Positions 1 through 7,672 of a stretch of DNA of 22,168 nt are shown here, piece after piece. The position numbers were made by a program, and so were the translations under genes. The DNA lies in NCBI GenBank assembly GCA_018896765.1, contig JAHILZ010000052.1, forward strand, positions 1 through 22,168. The letters run 5' to 3'. How positions within the stretch are numbered: position 1 is the stretch's first letter; each line of letters opens with the position of its first letter. Source of the DNA: Patescibacteria group bacterium. Lineage in GTDB: Bacteria > Patescibacteriota > Minisyncoccia > JAHIHE01. Under the pieces are notes generated by a model that saw only the letters and a program-made list of their open reading frames with translations, was not told the origin of the DNA and searched no databases.

Positions 1-1
1 A

Positions 2-85
2 ACGCCAATGGAAAAATTATTGGAGCATAGGAAAAGAAAAATAAATACAAAAAAACAACATCGAAATGTTGAGAAGAGAAAATAA
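2..85 (+). CDS. Possible 3' end of a gene running in from the left edge
   Basis: An open frame enters from the left edge and stops at TAA 83-85. Its last residues are very basic (TPMEKLLEHRKRKINTK, then KQHRNVEKRK). A basic tail would suit a nucleic-acid-binding or ribosomal protein, but nothing is recognisable and an internal ATG at position 8 could equally open a meaningless 25-codon frame. The piece is too short to name. Confidence 0.25.
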   Translation, partial: TPMEKLLEHRKRKINTKKQHRNVEKRK

Positions 86-370
86 TCTTTAGCTTAATTT
101 AAAAAAACGAAGTGTTCGGAATGACCCTTGTCGGTGCCTTAAAAGAACTGATCTTAATTTACAGCATTTTTATGAAAAAGTCAATACCCTCCAATATAGA
201 TAATTAGGCGAATATTTTAATTTCTATGCAGCTTTTTAAAATTAACACAAATATAGAATTCGGAACTGTCTTCACAAAATTCTCATAAAAAAGTATTAAG
301 ATAAAACTATTGATTATTAAAATATTAATTTTAATAATACCTTAGAAAATCCATAGGCGTAAGCCCGTGG
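86..370. other. AT-rich gap before the L7/L12 gene
   Basis: No convincing gene is seen in these 285 bases. A 28-codon frame opens at ATG 121 but has no ribosome binding site and no recognisable content. A weak promoter-like pair (TTCACA, 17-base gap, TATTAA, about 270-300) and the palindrome at 313-338 are the only structures noted. The expected upstream partner of rplL, rplJ (L10), is absent. Confidence 0.5.
313..338. repeat. AT-only palindrome upstream of the L7/L12 gene
   Basis: Arms of 11 bases (ATTATTAAAAT at 313-323 and its exact complement at 328-338) flank a central ATTA. It lies about 33 bases before the L7/L12 ATG. It could be an operator or a weak hairpin; since all paired bases are A or T, it would be a poor terminator. 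Confidence 0.5.
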
Positions 371-766
371 ATGTATCGGGTTCCGGCGAAGTTCGCGGAT
401 CTGGTTGAAAAAATCGAGAAGTTAAGCGTTCTTGATTTGGCGGAATTAGTGAAAGTTTTAGAGAAAAAATTCGGCGTATCCGCCCAAGCTCCGGTAATGA
501 TGGGCGCAATGCCTGCCGCCGCCGGTGCAGCCGCCGCTGAAGAAAAAACTGAATTCAATGTCGAATTGAAAGCCGCCGGCGATCAAAAAATTGCCGTTAT
601 CAAAGTGGTCAGAGAAGTTACCGGCAAGGGTTTGAAAGATGCCAAAGATCTGGTTGATGCCGCTCCAAAAATGATCAAAGAAAAAGCTTCAAAAGTTGAA
701 GCTGAAGAGATCAAGAAAAAATTGGAAGCCGCCAGCGCTATCAGCTTTACAGCCGTTTCTTCATAG
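371..766 (+). CDS. rplL: Ribosomal protein L7/L12-like, with altered ends
   Basis: L7/L12 forms the ribosomal stalk and recruits translation GTPases. The 131-residue product has the N-terminal dimerisation domain (VPAKFADLVEKIEKLSVLDL), an Ala-rich hinge at about residues 40-57 and the C-terminal domain with the factor-binding signature (EKTEFNVELKAAG, VIKVVREVTGKGLKDAKDLV). The ends are odd. The family normally has several acidic or lysine-rich residues before VPAKF, but here only MYR precedes it, and a stop lies 12 codons upstream of the ATG. The near-universal ending GAKVELK (or AEVEVK) is replaced by SAISFTAVSS. No rplJ precedes it, and the gene seems more GC-rich than its surroundings. 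A T-rich hairpin terminator follows at 857-884. It could be a functional variant, a second copy, or a relic; no Shine-Dalgarno is visible. Confidence 0.8.
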   Translation: MYRVPAKFADLVEKIEKLSVLDLAELVKVLEKKFGVSAQAPVMMGAMPAAAGAAAAEEKTEFNVELKAAGDQKIAVIKVVREVTGKGLKDAKDLVDAAPKMIKEKASKVEAEEIKKKLEAASAISFTAVSS

Positions 767-856
767 GAAGCAAAAATAAGCTTCCGGAAAATAGATATAT
801 TTGACCCTAATCTCAACAATATCTATGCAACAGGAGAACCATCAACAATTTCGATA

Positions 857-884
857 GGATGACCCGACGACCATCCTTTTTTTT
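857..884 (+). terminator. Probable rho-independent terminator after L7/L12
   Basis: A stem GGATG/CATCC (857-861 and 872-876) with a 10-base loop is followed directly by eight T residues. The stem is only five pairs, but its position 90 bases after the L7/L12 stop and the T tract fit a terminator. Confidence 0.55.
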
Positions 885-1041
885 ATGGCCGTGGAGGCAA
901 TGTCCTTGTAAATCGTAAAATGCAATTTTCCCTTGCGCCTGCAAAGCATCACAGAAAAATACTTTGTTAAAGCCCCTATCAATAAAGAGAAGCAGATTTT
1001 AAAAAATACCGAGGATATATTTATGTTTATCCGCGTTATCA

Positions 1042-1077
1042 AAAACAGTATGATATTAGGTAATATCATACTGTTTT
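1042..1077. repeat. 36-base perfect palindrome
   Basis: Arms of 17 bases (1042-1058 and 1061-1077, AAAACAGTATGATATTA and its exact complement) are separated only by GG. No mismatch is present. It ends in TTTT on the plus strand and AAAA precedes it, so it could be a bidirectional terminator between the convergent L7/L12 and 1267-3018 genes; it could also be a dyad protein site or a mobile palindrome. Confidence 0.85.
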
Positions 1078-1266
1078 ATTGGAACTTATTTTAATTTTTT
1101 TATGCCAAGAATCCTTTTCGCGCCCTCTTTGCAGAACGACATTGAAATAGTTAAGCGTGGCGCCTGTTAACTTAATGCTTACCCGTGTTAAAAATTACCA
1201 TGCGCCAAAATACCAATCCTCGCTATCGCTTTGACAAAGCGGGTGAACAACTCGCTGTACGAAGAT

Positions 1267-3018
1267 TTACATCGCCACTTTCCCTTCCTCGGGTCCGATG
1301 CTCAAATCATCCGGCAAGCGAGTAGTAATCCCCTCGGCATTAACCGTAATCTCGCTTAGCGTAAATTCATCCGTGGCGCTCAAAGAATTTTTATCAATCA
1401 GCACTAAATAATTTCCAACATCGCTAGTTTCCGGCTCAACGCTTACCTGGAATAAAACCTCTTTCAACGGCGAAATTATTCCGGCGCCAACCTCTATATC
1501 GCCTGCTTCCCAAGTAATAGTCCTGGTATTTATATCGTAAAAAACTTTAGCGTCAAAAGGAAAAGCGTTTCCCGTCCATTTGATATTAGACGGCAAAACC
1601 CCCGCGACTTTTGTATTTTTGATTTTATTCGAAGTATTTAAAATCTGCCAATGAATATTGTAAGCGGTAACCTGGCCGACTTTGGGAGGAATGACGCCTG
1701 AAGTTTTTAAGCGCTCATCATCGTTAAAATACCCTCTGACAAATAAAATGGGATCGGAATTGATTTTTGTTTCAAAAGACGCTGTGATAATTGCCTTATT
1801 TGCTCCATCCGCGTTAAATACATTGCCATCTTTAAGAAAAATAATATTCTGTACCAGAAAATTCTTGCTATTGCTATCTGTTATAAAAATATTCTTGTTG
1901 GTTTTTACGCTAAATTCAACTTCAATTTCCTTGCTTGGATCAACTGCGATTAAATCACTTTTTACTTTGCTGTCCCATATTATAGTTTGAAGCGCTCGAT
2001 CAACATTAGCGTTTTCGGCTGTCAAAGTGGTAAAATCCACTGCCTCGCCGCTTAAAACAGCGCTGAGAATAAGATTGTCTTGCTTGGCATTGCTTAAGTT
2101 CCTGATTTTAATTTTATAATTCAACGTTTCCCCGATATCGGCGGCATAATTCTCTTTATCGTTTACCATCTGAACAACGACGAAAGGCGATCTTATCAAA
2201 TTAGTATTGGCGCTTATTTCATTATTGAAAATATATTTTCCGTCTCTATTTCTCTGCTCGATCACCGCCCCGATTATTTTAGCTTCCTCATCCGAGCTAT
2301 TCAACACTCCAATAATCTCTATCCGCCCGTTTGAAGCGCGAGTAAACCAGGGCGCTTCCCAAATATCCGGCGCTTGCGCCGCGGGAGGAACGGCGCTCGA
2401 AAAAACAAAACCGGAAGGATAATTAAGCTTTATTCTAATCATTTCAAAATCCATCGCCGTGGCATTCGTGTAAGTCAAAATATATTTAATTTCTTGGCCC
2501 GCGACTGCTTCTTTGGGCGCGAATAAATTAACGGAAACTTTGGCTATTTTAACATTAAACCTATAATTAGACTTGGCCGAAAAACTTGAATTAAAATTTT
2601 CCGGATCGTAATCAAGCGAAGCATAAATCGTATTAGCGTTAACATCGGTAATTTTCGCGGAAATTTTAACCGAGTCTTCATAGCCGGCGGAAATTTCTCC
2701 CAAATCCCAGATAATTTGCGATCCTTTTATCTTGCCAAAACCGGACTTATCCTTAATATCGCTAAACCCCTCCGTGGGATAATTCAAAGTTAAAACCGCG
2801 TTTTTCAAATTTGTCCGATTATCATTTTTATATGTAATTTCAATATCGGCTTCTCCTCCCACATCCAAAGTTTCCGTTCCTAAAATTTTAACCTCAGTGC
2901 CGGATTCGGCAAAAGCTTTTTCTTGCTTATAAAAAATTTGATAAGCCGATGCGGACAAGAGGCCGACAATGGCTAAGATGACAATAATTATAAATAAATT
3001 TTTTATAGAAAAAAACAT
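1267..3018 (-). CDS. Membrane-anchored surface protein with DUF11-like beta repeats
   Basis: The 583-residue product starts with a short basic stretch and one hydrophobic segment (about residues 7-27, LFIIIVILAIVGLLSASAY), then a long extracellular part. That part has several Ig-like beta-sandwich units of the DUF11/CARDB kind, roughly at 38-150, 155-275, 280-420 and 440-570. The units share phrases such as GGEADIEITYKND, AGQEIKYILTYTN, IGETLNYKIKIRN and GQVTAYNIHWQILN. There is no C-terminal sorting signal, so it is probably held by its N-terminal helix or released after cleavage. Such proteins are common in Patescibacteria and are thought to be envelope or adhesion components. It has no visible Shine-Dalgarno and lies alone upstream of repeat copy A. 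Partner and ligand are unknown. Confidence 0.75.
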   Translation of the reverse strand: MFFSIKNLFIIIVILAIVGLLSASAYQIFYKQEKAFAESGTEVKILGTETLDVGGEADIEITYKNDNRTNLKNAVLTLNYPTEGFSDIKDKSGFGKIKGSQIIWDLGEISAGYEDSVKISAKITDVNANTIYASLDYDPENFNSSFSAKSNYRFNVKIAKVSVNLFAPKEAVAGQEIKYILTYTNATAMDFEMIRIKLNYPSGFVFSSAVPPAAQAPDIWEAPWFTRASNGRIEIIGVLNSSDEEAKIIGAVIEQRNRDGKYIFNNEISANTNLIRSPFVVVQMVNDKENYAADIGETLNYKIKIRNLSNAKQDNLILSAVLSGEAVDFTTLTAENANVDRALQTIIWDSKVKSDLIAVDPSKEIEVEFSVKTNKNIFITDSNSKNFLVQNIIFLKDGNVFNADGANKAIITASFETKINSDPILFVRGYFNDDERLKTSGVIPPKVGQVTAYNIHWQILNTSNKIKNTKVAGVLPSNIKWTGNAFPFDAKVFYDINTRTITWEAGDIEVGAGIISPLKEVLFQVSVEPETSDVGNYLVLIDKNSLSATDEFTLSEITVNAEGITTRLPDDLSIGPEEGKVAM

Positions 3019-3030
3019 GAATTTAATCCT

Positions 3031-3128
3031 AAAGTCTAAATTTAAAATTTTAAATGAACTCCTAAATAATTAAATTTTAAAATTTATTAATTTAGCCTTG
3101 ATTTAGACTTTAAAATTTAAAATTTATC
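3031..3128. repeat. AT-rich palindromic repeat, copy A
   Basis: About 98 bases made almost only of A and T with arms that are imperfect complements, containing CTAAATTTAAAATTTTAAAT near the left end and TTTAGACTTTAAAATTTAAA near the right end. Clearly related copies lie at 3841-3937 and 16459-16562. Copies A and B flank recO on both sides. Confidence 0.75.
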
Positions 3129-3180
3129 CTTAAAAAATAATTCACTACTAATCTTATTATACCTCAAACCTCTCTAACTA

Positions 3181-3825
3181 TCAACAGACATACCGGCTAA
3201 AACTCACCACCTGCCGATTCAACATGTCTTCCAGCGAATGATCCAAAAGTTTCCCCAGCCTCTCTTTTCCTATCGCCTGCCAGCCGATATTCTCCAAGCA
3301 TGAAAATTTTTCCTCAATTATTCTTAAACTCTCTCCGTGTTCTTCCGAAATTTCCATCGGCCTTAATCCTAAAATATCCAATAATTTCAGCTTGAACGCC
3401 AAAACTATTTCTTCGCTAGAAGGCGCTATATTTTTATTAACACTTTTTGAATCCAAATACTCGAATAAATCCAACAAAAGATTAAAAATTTTTTCATCCG
3501 GCAATTTCTCAAGTGTCGAACTGCTTACCAATTCCGCTGAATACAAAGCGATCAAAGAACTCTCTAAATTACTTTTTAAATTATTAAAACTTTTAATTTC
3601 TGACGCCCTTGTAATCGTTATCAAAGCCTTGCCGTCAAACAACATCAAGTTCACCCAATCAAGAGGTTTCAAATGCGGCGCCAGTTTCGAAATAATGCTT
3701 CTCGACCCGCGGCTGATAACGCGGATTTTCCCCATATCCCGAGTATAGACAGTCAAAATCCTGTCTCGGTCTTTAAAATAATCGCTCGCTAAAATTATGC
3801 CTTCCTGTGAATAAGGGAGCTCCAT
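3181..3825 (-). CDS. recO: DNA repair protein RecO
   Basis: RecO helps load RecA onto SSB-coated single-stranded DNA in the RecFOR pathway. The 214-residue product has the N-terminal OB fold with the family opening (EGIILASDYFKDRDRILTVY, then TRDMGKIRVISRGSR, residues 8-42), including the basic RGSR patch, followed by the helical C-terminal domain (about 85-214). It is slightly shorter than usual (about 240) and lacks the CxxC zinc site found in many RecO proteins; its few Cys are not paired. The ATG has no Shine-Dalgarno and lies next to repeat copy B; copy A begins about 50 bases after the stop. Identification rests on the N-terminal signature and length. Confidence 0.88.
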   Translation of the reverse strand: MELPYSQEGIILASDYFKDRDRILTVYTRDMGKIRVISRGSRSIISKLAPHLKPLDWVNLMLFDGKALITITRASEIKSFNNLKSNLESSLIALYSAELVSSSTLEKLPDEKIFNLLLDLFEYLDSKSVNKNIAPSSEEIVLAFKLKLLDILGLRPMEISEEHGESLRIIEEKFSCLENIGWQAIGKERLGKLLDHSLEDMLNRQVVSFSRYVC

Positions 3826-3840
3826 TTTAAAAATTTTAAA

Positions 3841-3937
3841 GGCTAAATTTTAAGTTTTAAATGAAATCCTAAATGATTAAATTTAAAATTAAATAATTTA
3901 AAATTGATTTAAAATTTCAAATTTATAATTTAGACTT
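3841..3937. repeat. AT-rich palindromic repeat, copy B
   Basis: Related to the copies at 3031-3128 and 16459-16562: shares CTAAAT.TTAA, TTTTAAATGAA, TCCTAAATGATTAAATTTAA and a final TAATTTAGACTT. It fills the gap between ileS and recO. Confidence 0.72.
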
Positions 3938-3978
3938 AAATAAGTTTTGTACTGGCGATTTTTCACAAAAATATACCA

Positions 3979-6900
3979 TTATATTTTTCTAATCCCGAAT
4001 CTGACCTTCATACCTTCAATTTCCAAATCTTTTTCCATATCGTATTTTTCCCCGACTTTATATTCCGCAATATTTTTCGCAATGGTTTTTTCTTTAATAA
4101 ATTTTTGCCACTTCGTATCCGCTAATAATTTTGCGATATTTTCATTTTTCTCAATACAAACTTCTATCCAATCTTCTTTGGTCAAGCCCAAGTCTTTGCG
4201 CATGGTTTGGATATGGCGCGCGATGTCACGGACAATTCCCTCTTCTTTTAATTCATCGGTAATTTCTATATCCAAAACAATTGTAATTTTTCCATCAGTT
4301 TCCAAAACCCATCCATTTTCTTCCTTTAATTCACCAACAAACAAAACCTCTTTAATATTTAACTCATCTTTAATCAGTTCGAGTAATTCATCGCTAACTT
4401 TTAACTTTTCACTTTTAACTTTTAACTTTTTCAGCGGCTGCCTTACTTTCAGTTTATTTTTTGCTCTAATTGCAAGCCCTAAAGCAACTACATCTCTCAC
4501 AATATCCATTTTTTCATTTATTCTTCTGTCAATTAATTTTTCATCGGCTTTCGGCCAATCCAAAAGATGCGCGCTTTCCGGATCGCCATCGCTGCGAATA
4601 TTGCGATAAATTTCCTCTGAAACAAACGGAACAAAAGGCGCGGTAAGTTTTGTCATTTCGCGTAAAACAAACCCGAGAGTCTGAGCCGCCGCAGAATTTT
4701 CGCCTCGCATTCTGTCGCGCGAACGGCGAATATACCAATTTGACAAATCATCCGTAAAATCGCCAATAAGACGAGCCGAGCGAATAATATCGTACTTATC
4801 CAAAAGTTTTGTCGCTTCCAAAATCGTTTCATTAAGCCGCGAAACAATCCATTTATCCAATAAGCTCAAACTCATCGCGCCAAATCCCCCTGCTTCCCCC
4901 TTTGCAAAGGGGGTTAGGGGGATTTTTTCGACTTTACTCGCGTAAGTTTGAAAAAATAAATATGAATTCCAGAAAGTGCGATAAAACTTATTCTGCGCTT
5001 CATTAAGATCTTTGAAATCAAAGCGCTTCGGCTCTCCCGGGCCGCCGACCGTATAAAAATACCAGCGCAAAACATCTATGCCGTATTTATCAGCCACTTC
5101 CCATGGATTAACGACATTGCCTTTGGACTTGCTCATTTTTTGCCCCTTAGCGTCCAAAATGTGGCCGTAAGTTATAACATTCTTATAAGGCGCGCTTTTG
5201 CCTAAAAGCGTGGAAATGGCAAGCAATGTATAAAACCACCCTCTTGTCTGATCGATCGCTTCGGAAATATAATCAGCCGGAAATTTTCCGCCTTCATCAA
5301 CTAATTCTTTGTTTTCAAAAGGGTAATGCCATTGGCTAAAAGGCATCGAGCCGGAATCAAACCAGCAATCAATTACATCGCTAACCCTCTGCATTTGCCC
5401 CCCGCATTTATCGCATTTAAAAATAATTTCATCAATATAAGGACGGTGCAAATCTTCTAATTTTTTTCCGCTTAATTCCTCTAATTCTTTAACGGAACCA
5501 ATAATTTTAATATTACCGCAACTTTGAACTTTGAACTTTGAACTTTGAACTTTGCCAATTTGGCATTTCCAAATTGGCAGCGGCGTTCCCCAATACCGCT
5601 CGCGGCTCAGCGCCCAATCTTTTATTTCACGCAGCCATTCGCCCATTCGGCCTTCCTTGATATGTTCCGGCTTCCAATTTATTTTTTCATTATTTTCCAT
5701 CAAAGCTTTTTTGATTTTTTCATCGGACATCTTGATAAACCAGGATTTTTTGGCGTAATAAATCAATTTCGTGCCGCATCGCCAGCAAAAAGGATAGTCG
5801 TGCTCTATTTCTTCGGTTTTAAATAAAACTTGTCTTCTGTCCAGCTCGGCGATAATCTCTTTATTGGTTTCTTCCCTGGCGACATATTTTCCCGCCCACG
5901 GAGCAATTTCGTCTATAAATTTCCCTTGCAAATTCACAGTCATTAAAACCGGCAAATTATTTTCTTTGGCCGCGTTCATATCATCCTCGCCAAACGCCGG
6001 CGCGATATGGACTATGCCCGAACCGTCTTGAGTCGTAACAAAATCTCCGGCCACGACTTTAAACGCCGACTTGCTCGGTTTAACGAAATCAAATAATTGT
6101 TCGTATTCTAGTCCAAGCAAGTCTTTACCTTTAAATTCTCCTTCCATTTCGCAAAATTGATCTTTTAAAATATCATCCAATCGTTCTTTTGCCAAAATAT
6201 AATAAGTATTAATGGGTGCCGCAAAAGAAATATTCTTCTTCACATTTTCGCCCCCGCCTATACCTGCTGATAATGAGTTGCAAAAAGCATAACTTATAAT
6301 AACATACTCAATGTCTTTCCCCACCGCCAAAGCCACATTTCCCGGCAATGTCCATGGCGTAGTAGTCCAGACCAAAAAATAAGTATTTTCATCCGTAGTA
6401 AAATCGCCTATTTTTTGCCCGACATTAGCCTTGAATTTTACATAAACCGAAGTATCTTTTATTTTTTTATACCCTTGCGCCACTTCATGACTGGACAAAC
6501 CCGTACCACAACGAGAACAATAAGGCACTACTTTATAGCCTTCGTAAAGCAAGCCCTTTTTATAAATTTCGGATAAAATCCACCAGACCGATTCAATGTA
6601 TTCATTGCTGTAAGTAATATAAGGATGTTCCAAGTCCAGCCAAAAAGCGATGCGTTTGGTCAATTTTTCCCACTCGTCCTTATACTCCCAAACCGACGCC
6701 TTGCATTTTTTATTGAATTCTTCAATGCCGTATTTTTCTATTTCGGGCTTGGAAGAAATTTTTAATTCTTTTTCCACTTGCAGTTCCACAGGAAGGCCAT
6801 GGGTATCCCAGCCAGCCTTTCGCTCGACTTTAAATCCCCGCATTGTTTTATAGCGGCAGATTATGTCCTTGAAAGACCGCGCCAGCACATGATGAATTCC

Positions 6901-7095
6901 CGGCTTGCCATTGGCAGTCGGCGGACCTTCAAAAAAAATAAATTCTTTTAATCCCGACCTCTGTTCAACCGATTTTTCAAAAATCTTATTTTCTTCCCAA
7001 AATTTCAAAATCGCCTCTTCGCGAAGAGCGACGGGAGACTTTTGCGGAACACTTAATAAACTTTCTTTTTTCTTACTATTATTTTTGTTCTTCAT
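3979..7095 (-). CDS. ileS: Isoleucyl-tRNA synthetase (type 2) with repeat-derived insertions
   Basis: Charges tRNA-Ile with isoleucine; cytosolic. The 1038-residue product has the class I signature as NGKPGIHH (residues 62-69, the GIHH variant of HIGH), the eukaryote-like type-2 stretch YKTMRGFKVERKAGWDTHGL, an editing domain with TTPWTLPGNVALAVG, the RYWGTPLPIW block and KMSKSKGN. An anticodon-binding domain follows. It lacks a C-terminal zinc finger, as usual for type 2. I chose ATG 7095 over TTG 7122 because the extra residues are not conserved. Three in-frame inserts come from DNA repeats: KLKVKSEKLKV (from 4395-4431), KIPLTPFAKGEAGG (from 4882-4925) and QIGKVQSSKFKVQS (from 5520-5574). 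A fourth extra loop (SYAFCNSLSAGIGGGENVKK) lies in the editing domain. Type-2 enzymes are often mupirocin-resistant; that is family knowledge only. Confidence 0.96.
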   Translation of the reverse strand: MKNKNNSKKKESLLSVPQKSPVALREEAILKFWEENKIFEKSVEQRSGLKEFIFFEGPPTANGKPGIHHVLARSFKDIICRYKTMRGFKVERKAGWDTHGLPVELQVEKELKISSKPEIEKYGIEEFNKKCKASVWEYKDEWEKLTKRIAFWLDLEHPYITYSNEYIESVWWILSEIYKKGLLYEGYKVVPYCSRCGTGLSSHEVAQGYKKIKDTSVYVKFKANVGQKIGDFTTDENTYFLVWTTTPWTLPGNVALAVGKDIEYVIISYAFCNSLSAGIGGGENVKKNISFAAPINTYYILAKERLDDILKDQFCEMEGEFKGKDLLGLEYEQLFDFVKPSKSAFKVVAGDFVTTQDGSGIVHIAPAFGEDDMNAAKENNLPVLMTVNLQGKFIDEIAPWAGKYVAREETNKEIIAELDRRQVLFKTEEIEHDYPFCWRCGTKLIYYAKKSWFIKMSDEKIKKALMENNEKINWKPEHIKEGRMGEWLREIKDWALSRERYWGTPLPIWKCQIGKVQSSKFKVQSCGNIKIIGSVKELEELSGKKLEDLHRPYIDEIIFKCDKCGGQMQRVSDVIDCWFDSGSMPFSQWHYPFENKELVDEGGKFPADYISEAIDQTRGWFYTLLAISTLLGKSAPYKNVITYGHILDAKGQKMSKSKGNVVNPWEVADKYGIDVLRWYFYTVGGPGEPKRFDFKDLNEAQNKFYRTFWNSYLFFQTYASKVEKIPLTPFAKGEAGGFGAMSLSLLDKWIVSRLNETILEATKLLDKYDIIRSARLIGDFTDDLSNWYIRRSRDRMRGENSAAAQTLGFVLREMTKLTAPFVPFVSEEIYRNIRSDGDPESAHLLDWPKADEKLIDRRINEKMDIVRDVVALGLAIRAKNKLKVRQPLKKLKVKSEKLKVSDELLELIKDELNIKEVLFVGELKEENGWVLETDGKITIVLDIEITDELKEEGIVRDIARHIQTMRKDLGLTKEDWIEVCIEKNENIAKLLADTKWQKFIKEKTIAKNIAEYKVGEKYDMEKDLEIEGMKVRFGIRKI
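4395..4431. repeat. 7-base tandem repeat inside ileS
   Basis: About five units of TAACTTT, with one C interruption. In the ileS frame it encodes the lysine-rich phrase KLKVKSEKLKV in the tRNA-binding region. Matching tandem units occur between genes at 15993-16026. Confidence 0.85.
4882..4925. repeat. Nested palindromic element (CCCCCT type) inside ileS
   Basis: Outer arms AAATCCCCCT (4882-4891) and AGGGGGATTT (4916-4925) enclose a second perfect palindrome CCCCCTTTGCAAAGGGGG (4896-4913). Read in the ileS frame it gives KIPLTPFAKGEAGGF. Elements of this form are widespread as intergenic repeats in many bacteria; here one sits in an essential gene without breaking the frame. Confidence 0.9.
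5520..5574. repeat. 7-base tandem repeat plus small palindrome inside ileS
   Basis: Nearly five units of ACTTTGA (5521-5554) run into a palindrome CCAATTT..AAATTGG (about 5555-5577). In the ileS frame it inserts QIGKVQSSKFKVQS between the two Cys of the normally compact WKC.KCGNIK zinc-type loop after the RYWGTPLPIW block. Confidence 0.85.
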
Positions 7096-7133
7096 AAAAA
7101 AATACTTAATAATAAATGACAAATTTCAAATGT

Positions 7134-7165
7134 TCCCGCCGTAGCGGGATCCCGATGAGGCGGGA
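7134..7165. repeat. GC-rich double palindrome upstream of ileS
   Basis: Outer arms TCCCGCC (7134-7140) and GGCGGGA (7159-7165) enclose the perfect palindrome CGGGATCCCG (7145-7154). It interrupts an AT-rich repeat (AATGACAAATTTCAAATGT..CAATGTCAAAACC) that occurs uninterrupted at 13607-13640. This looks like a small hairpin cassette inserted in an older repeat. Confidence 0.8.
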
Positions 7166-7213
7166 CAATTCAATGTCAAAACCTAAAATCCAAATTTAAT
7201 TAGTTTCTGTTGG

Positions 7214-7258
7214 CTTTATAACTTTATAACTTTCAACTTTATAACTTTATAACTTTAT
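7214..7258. repeat. 8-base tandem repeat upstream of ileS
   Basis: Five to six units of ACTTTATA with one ACTTTCA variant. It sits between the ileS start region and the terminator at 7290-7318; the same unit recurs at 13789-13828 before smpB. Confidence 0.85.
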
Positions 7259-7289
7259 CCTCATTCTACCCGAAAATCCCGTTTTGGTC

Positions 7290-7318
7290 AAAAAAAGACG
7301 CAGACAATTAATGCCTGC
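7290..7318 (-). terminator. Terminator of the 81-codon gene
   Basis: On the minus strand, GCAGGCA and TGTCTGC pair (seven pairs, one G-U) around a loop holding the stop codon of the 7308-7553 gene; GTC and seven T follow. Overlap of stop codon and hairpin is tight but common in compact genomes. Confidence 0.75.
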
Positions 7319-7553
7319 TGGTTAAATTTGCGTTCCAAAAATCAAAATCTATTTCTTTTCTGCTATTTATTTCATTTTTTAAATCGCGCAGTTTTATTTT
7401 TGGGTTTAAGTTTTTGTAATTTCTCCTTTTGTGTTTATATCGATTCGCTCCTCCTTTATATCTTGCCAAATGAAAACATTGTTTTTCAAGACACGCGCGC
7501 CTTATCGCCAATTCCGCGCTTAATACAACTTTATGCAGCAAGCAATATGCCAC
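7308..7553 (-). CDS. Small basic protein of unknown function
   Basis: Eighty-one residues, strongly basic in the middle (RYKGGANRYKHKRRNYKNLN) and ending KEIDFDFWNANLTSRH. No family recognised and no membrane segment. The GTG start at 7553 is chosen because a full Shine-Dalgarno (AAGGAGG) lies eight bases before it, unlike the core genes around it. It is bracketed by terminators on the same strand, one just upstream (7620-7649) and one at its own stop. That implies its own promoter in the short upstream gap, or read-through from the 43-residue gene upstream. The basic patch would fit RNA or DNA binding, but that is inference. A chance frame cannot be fully excluded. Confidence 0.6.
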   Translation of the reverse strand: MAYCLLHKVVLSAELAIRRACLEKQCFHLARYKGGANRYKHKRRNYKNLNPKIKLRDLKNEINSRKEIDFDFWNANLTSRH

Positions 7554-7619
7554 GATTTATTCCTCCTTATTATTTTAATAATTTTAACCCCGATAGCGCT
7601 TTTTGTCAAAAAATTTTGG

Positions 7620-7649
7620 TCAAAAAAAATGCGGACAGTAGTCTGCATT
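7620..7649 (-). terminator. Terminator of the 43-codon gene
   Basis: On the minus strand AATGCAGAC and GTCCGCATT pair with one mismatch (arms 7641-7649 and 7628-7636, loop TACT) and run into eight T. It lies about 24 bases after the stop of the 7673-7804 gene. Confidence 0.75.
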
Positions 7650-7672
7650 ACTGCCATAGGCAGATTTAATTA

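Larger units (their letters stand above)
767..1266. other. Gene-poor stretch after the L7/L12 gene
   Basis: Five hundred bases without a convincing gene. They hold a terminator (857-884), a perfect 34-of-36-base palindrome (1042-1077) and a 7-base-arm palindrome CGCTTTG-A-CAAAGCG (1227-1241). A plus-strand frame from about 914 to 1092 reads through LQSITEKYFVKAPINKEKQ and KNTEDIFMF with protein-like composition but has no good start, so it may be a decayed gene. No homology is recognised. Confidence 0.45.

Noticed and set aside
842..1069. Minus-strand frame of 75 codons
   Set aside because: No ribosome binding site, no family, and it includes the palindrome 1042-1077 as its start; composition is typical of AT-rich spacer.
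3947..4609. Plus-strand frame of 220 codons rich in Phe and Ser
   Set aside because: It is the reverse of the ileS 3' part; the Ser/Phe-rich composition is the usual shadow of a Lys/Glu-rich gene.
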